Assembly (NCBI GenBank): GCA_005776735.1
Contig: SXOM01000528.1
Span: 1-8,067 of the forward strand
From: Pseudomonadota bacterium
GTDB lineage: Bacteria > Myxococcota_A > UBA796 > SXON01
Length of the DNA stretch: 8,067 bases
Direction of reading: 5' to 3'
Shown here: positions 6,382 through 8,067 of the stretch, piece by piece
Numbering within the stretch: the first letter of the stretch is position 1
How the letters are laid out: every line of letters begins with the position of its first letter
Made by a program: the position numbers and the translations under genes
Notes under the pieces: model-generated
What the model was told of the DNA's origin: nothing
Databases searched by the model: none
Seen by the model: only the letters and a program-made list of their open reading frames with translations

Positions 6382-7551
6382 GTGTCGCGGCCGATGCTCG
6401 TCATCTTCCTCACGGTGGTCCTCGACCTCGTGGGCTTCGGCCTCGTCATCCCGCTGTTGACGTTCTACGCCGAGAGTTTTTCGGCCAGCCCGCAGCAGGT
6501 CACCGCGCTGATGACGGTGTACTCGTTGGCACAATTCGTCGCCGCCCCGCTTTGGGGGCAGGCGTCGGACCGGTGGGGCCGGCGACCGCTGCTGTTGGCC
6601 TCGATCCTGATGACGGCGGTGATGCTCGCCGCGTTCGCCTCGGCGACGTCGTTGTGGATGCTCTTCCTGTTTCGCGGCCTGCACGGCATCATGACCGCGA
6701 ACATCGCGATCGCCCAGGCGTGCATGGCCGACCTCACGACGATGGAGACGCGGGCGCGCGGGATGGGCCTCATCGGCGCCGGGTTCGGGATCGGCTTCAC
6801 GATCGGGCCGTGGCTCGGCGGCGAGCTCGCGGTCTTCGGGCTCGCGGTGCCCATCTGGGTGGCCGCCGGCCTGTCGTTGCTCAACTTCATACTGGGCGTG
6901 TTCTTCCTCCCCGAGACCCGCGTGCCCGGCGCGCGGCACACCCACCGGCCGATCGATCCGCTCGCGCTCGGCCGCGCGCTGCGGCACCCACGGGTCGGTG
7001 CGAGCATCGTCCTGACCTTCGTGTTCATCTTCGCCTTCGCCGCGATGGAGAGCACGTTCACCCTCTTCGCCGAGCACGCCCATGGCCTCCGGCCCGAGCA
7101 GATCGGGCGTCTCTTCGGCATCGTGGGGGTGGTGGGGGCGCTCATCCAGGGGGGGCTCATCCACCGCCTGGTCAAGCGCTACGGCGAGGCGGCGCTCTTG
7201 CCGCCGGCGTTCCTCACCATGGCGGTGGGCCTGACCGCGTTGCCGCTCACACCGCTCGGCCCCCCGCTGTACGCCGAGTTCGCGCTCATCGCGTCGGGAC
7301 AGGGGGTGGTGTCACCCGCGCTGCAGAGCCTCATCAGCCGGGGCGTGAGCGCCGACGAACAGGGCGAGATCCTGGGCAGCAACCAGTCGATGGGCGCGCT
7401 CGCGCGGGCGGCGGGCCCGCTGCTCGGCGGCTGGTGTTTCCAGCACGTGAGCCACGGCGCCACGTTCTACGTGGCGGGCGCGCTCCTGGCGGTGGCCGCC
7501 GCAGGAAGCGTGGTCGCCGGGCGCCGCGCCGCAGCACCCCGCGGGGCGTGA
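6382..7551 (+). CDS. Major facilitator superfamily exporter, TetA-like (DHA1 type)
   Basis: The product is 389 residues, with about 12 predicted membrane helices in two halves split by a basic loop (~180-205). Family marks: helix 1 motif DLVGFGLVIPLLTFY (15-29), motif A GQASDRWGRRPLLL (59-72) in the helix 2-3 loop, motif C GAGFGIGFTIGPWLGG (132-147) in helix 5, which is typical of antiporters, PETR (177-180) after helix 6, and SPALQSLISRG ... DEQGE (311-329) then GPLLGG (345-350) in the second half. These fit the TetA-like drug:H+ antiporter branch, but family membership does not establish the substrate or resistance. GTG 6382 is chosen because GGGAG (6371-6375) lies 6 nt upstream, inside the end of the preceding gene; ATG 6394 (Met5) is an alternative. 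Spacing of 3 bp from the phosphatase gene implies translational coupling. It is convergent with the microprotein gene. Confidence 0.93.
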   Translation: MSRPMLVIFLTVVLDLVGFGLVIPLLTFYAESFSASPQQVTALMTVYSLAQFVAAPLWGQASDRWGRRPLLLASILMTAVMLAAFASATSLWMLFLFRGLHGIMTANIAIAQACMADLTTMETRARGMGLIGAGFGIGFTIGPWLGGELAVFGLAVPIWVAAGLSLLNFILGVFFLPETRVPGARHTHRPIDPLALGRALRHPRVGASIVLTFVFIFAFAAMESTFTLFAEHAHGLRPEQIGRLFGIVGVVGALIQGGLIHRLVKRYGEAALLPPAFLTMAVGLTALPLTPLGPPLYAEFALIASGQGVVSPALQSLISRGVSADEQGEILGSNQSMGALARAAGPLLGGWCFQHVSHGATFYVAGALLAVAAAGSVVAGRRAAAPRGA

Positions 7552-7582
7552 ACGGGCGGAGCCGCAGGGCGATCGTTCGGGG

Positions 7583-7690
7583 TCACTCCACCGGCGTCGC
7601 GAGCGTCTTCCAGGTGAACCACACCGCCACGATGGGCAGCACGCACGTGGCGACGATGACGAGAATGGCGAGCGGACCGGGTTCGAGCAT
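7583..7690 (-). CDS. 35-residue single-pass membrane microprotein, unknown function
   Basis: The minus-strand frame ATG 7690-7688 to TGA 7585-7583 encodes 35 residues. It has an acidic, Pro-containing N-terminus (MLEPGPL), one uninterrupted hydrophobic helix at about residues 7-27 with Cys16, Pro19 and aromatic Trp24, Phe25, Trp27 at the membrane edge, then Lys28 and a short tail ending Thr-Pro-Val-Glu. This is what a genuine bitopic membrane microprotein looks like, and unlike the Arg/Ala/Gly-rich shadow frames around it. The start is supported by a perfect GGAGG (7696-7700) with 5-nt spacing, the best Shine-Dalgarno in the window. It resembles in size the small accessory subunits of membrane complexes such as terminal oxidases, but I see no diagnostic match. 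It is convergent with the exporter gene, with 31 bp between stops, and downstream of the MYXO-CTERM gene on the same strand, so it may have its own promoter in the 274-bp gap. Confidence 0.75.
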   Translation of the reverse strand: MLEPGPLAILVIVATCVLPIVAVWFTWKTLATPVE

Positions 7691-7719
7691 GTTTGCCTCC
7701 GCGCGCCGGGGTTGCAAAC
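7691..7719 (-). promoter_or_regulatory. Ribosome-binding site of the microprotein within a potential hairpin
   Basis: In the minus-strand transcript GUUUGC (from 7719-7714) can pair with GCAAAC (7696-7691), which abuts the AUG. The 17-nt loop holds most of the GGAGG Shine-Dalgarno (7700-7696), whose last G is in the stem. The 6-bp stem is modest, so a regulatory role is speculative; the GGAGG itself is clear. Confidence 0.45.
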
Positions 7720-7751
7720 GGCGTGCCGCACAATTGGGGATGTATCGGCCA

Positions 7752-7772
7752 CACGACCGACTCCGAGTCGTG
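7752..7772. promoter_or_regulatory. Operator-like palindrome
   Basis: CGACTC-C-GAGTCG (7758-7770) is a perfect 6-bp inverted repeat around one base. Overlapping it, CACGAC (7752-7757) and GTCGTG (7767-7772) form a second inverted repeat. It lies 62-82 bp upstream of the microprotein ATG in the less GC-rich stretch, a plausible site for a dimeric regulator. No family can be assigned. Confidence 0.3.
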
Positions 7773-7846
7773 CCAAAGTCCGCGCGGGCTGTGTGGAAAC
7801 GCGCGGGTAGCCCGACGGGGGGGCGGCGCGGTCAGCGCCCGGGTCC

Positions 7847-7865
7847 GTCCGGCCGCGCGCCGGAC
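7847..7865 (-). terminator. Strong GC stem-loop downstream of the MYXO-CTERM gene
   Basis: GTCCGGC (7847-7853) and GCCGGAC (7859-7865) make a perfect 7-bp stem around CGCGC. An alternative, larger stem pairs GGGTCCG (7841-7847) with CGGACCC (7861-7867). It lies about 100 bp past the stop of the minus-strand gene. No U-tract follows, so termination is inferred from position and stability only. Confidence 0.35.
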
Positions 7866-7964
7866 CCGGCCCGCTTCGGGACGGTCGCGGCGCGGACGCC
7901 CGACGGACTCCCACGCAGGGTCGCCACGTCTTGCCCGGCCCACCGGTCCGAATCGGCGTCGGGC

Positions 7965-8067
7965 TCACCGCCGGCGACGCACCGCCACCAACGACCCGAA
8001 TGCCGCCGCCGCCATGCCCCCGAGGCCCCCGCCGGTGTCGCAACCGCACGCCGGGCCGGCGTAGACC
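7965..8067 (-). CDS. C-terminal end of a MYXO-CTERM-type sorted surface protein, partial
   Basis: Reading the minus strand from 8066 gives 33 codons and TGA (7967-7965). The last residues have the architecture of the MYXO-CTERM sorting signal: a Cys-Gly-Cys motif (residues 7-9 of the visible part), a Gly-rich spacer, a short hydrophobic stretch with the sequence MAAAAFGSLVAV (18-29), and four consecutive Arg immediately before the stop. In Myxococcota such tails are recognised by rhombosortase/CAAX-protease-like myxosortases, with the Cys thought to be the processing and lipid-attachment site, placing the protein on the cell surface. The hydrophobic stretch is short and somewhat Ala/Gly-rich compared with typical Leu-rich examples. 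Everything N-terminal to the tail lies beyond the window, so the protein's function is unknown. Confidence 0.82.
   Translation of the reverse strand, partial: VYAGPACGCDTGGGLGGMAAAAFGSLVAVRRRR

Larger units (their letters stand above)
7701..7964. other. Non-coding gap upstream of the microprotein
   Basis: No credible gene was found; the frames crossing the gap are Arg/Pro-rich shadows. The part next to the microprotein (about 7711-7800) is noticeably less GC-rich than the surroundings, as expected of a promoter region, and contains TTGGCA on the minus strand (7776-7771) and GATACA (7747-7742) without standard spacing. The part nearer 7965 is very GC-rich and holds the stem-loop at 7847-7865. 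Confidence 0.5.

Noticed and set aside
3982..7164. A 1060-codon open frame on the minus strand
   Set aside because: It is antisense to four well-supported plus-strand genes, is dominated by Arg, His, Glu, Gly and Ala, and shows no domain. Stop-free antisense frames are expected opposite GC-rich codons.
7758..7776. Sigma-54 promoter upstream of the microprotein (TGGCACG on the minus strand)
   Set aside because: The -24-like TGGCAC is present, but the required TTGC at the -12 position is absent.
7312..8049. Minus-strand and plus-strand frames (also 7693-8064) across the right-end gap
   Set aside because: Both are Arg/Pro-rich shadows that conflict with the exporter, the microprotein and the MYXO-CTERM tail.

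Overview
The window is very GC-rich and packed with genes. It looks like chromosomal DNA of a Myxococcota (deltaproteobacterial) lineage. Three things point there: a C-terminal tail at the right edge with the three-part architecture of MYXO-CTERM sorting signals (Cys-Gly-Cys, short hydrophobic helix, four Arg, stop); a lipoprotein with a long Asp-Thr linker; and several lineage-specific envelope proteins, including an FG-GAP beta-propeller lipoprotein, interleaved with housekeeping enzymes. No phage, IS, CRISPR, tRNA or rRNA signal was seen.

Layout, left to right. (1) 1-677, minus: N-terminal part of imidazolonepropionase HutI (histidine catabolism), cut by the window edge. (2) 723-2021, plus: a two-gene unit diverging from hutI, made of a lipoprotein with 18 Asp-Thr repeats and a small secreted protein 9 bp downstream in the same reading frame. 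(3) 2100-3380, minus: glgC, ADP-glucose pyrophosphorylase of the cyanobacterial/plant-like type, convergent with the previous pair. (4) 3461-5397, plus: a small Cys-containing lipoprotein and an overlapping seven-bladed FG-GAP lipoprotein, diverging from glgC. (5) 5596-7551, plus: an inositol-monophosphatase/CysQ-like phosphatase followed 3 bp later by a TetA-like major facilitator exporter. (6) 7583-7690, minus: a 35-residue single-pass membrane microprotein with a strong Shine-Dalgarno. (7) 7965-8067, minus: the last 33 residues of a MYXO-CTERM-type surface protein whose body lies beyond the window.

The enzymes (HutI, GlgC, the phosphatase) belong to unrelated pathways and show no joint pathway. 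The most coherent theme is the cell envelope: three lipoproteins, one secreted protein, one sorted surface protein, one microprotein and one exporter. I do not see a convincing new multi-gene system. The items most worth a second look are the microprotein with its hairpin-embedded ribosome-binding site, the MYXO-CTERM tail, the Asp-to-Glu change in the phosphatase metal site, the plant-like activator lysines in GlgC, and the 18-bp higher-order structure in the Asp-Thr repeat.
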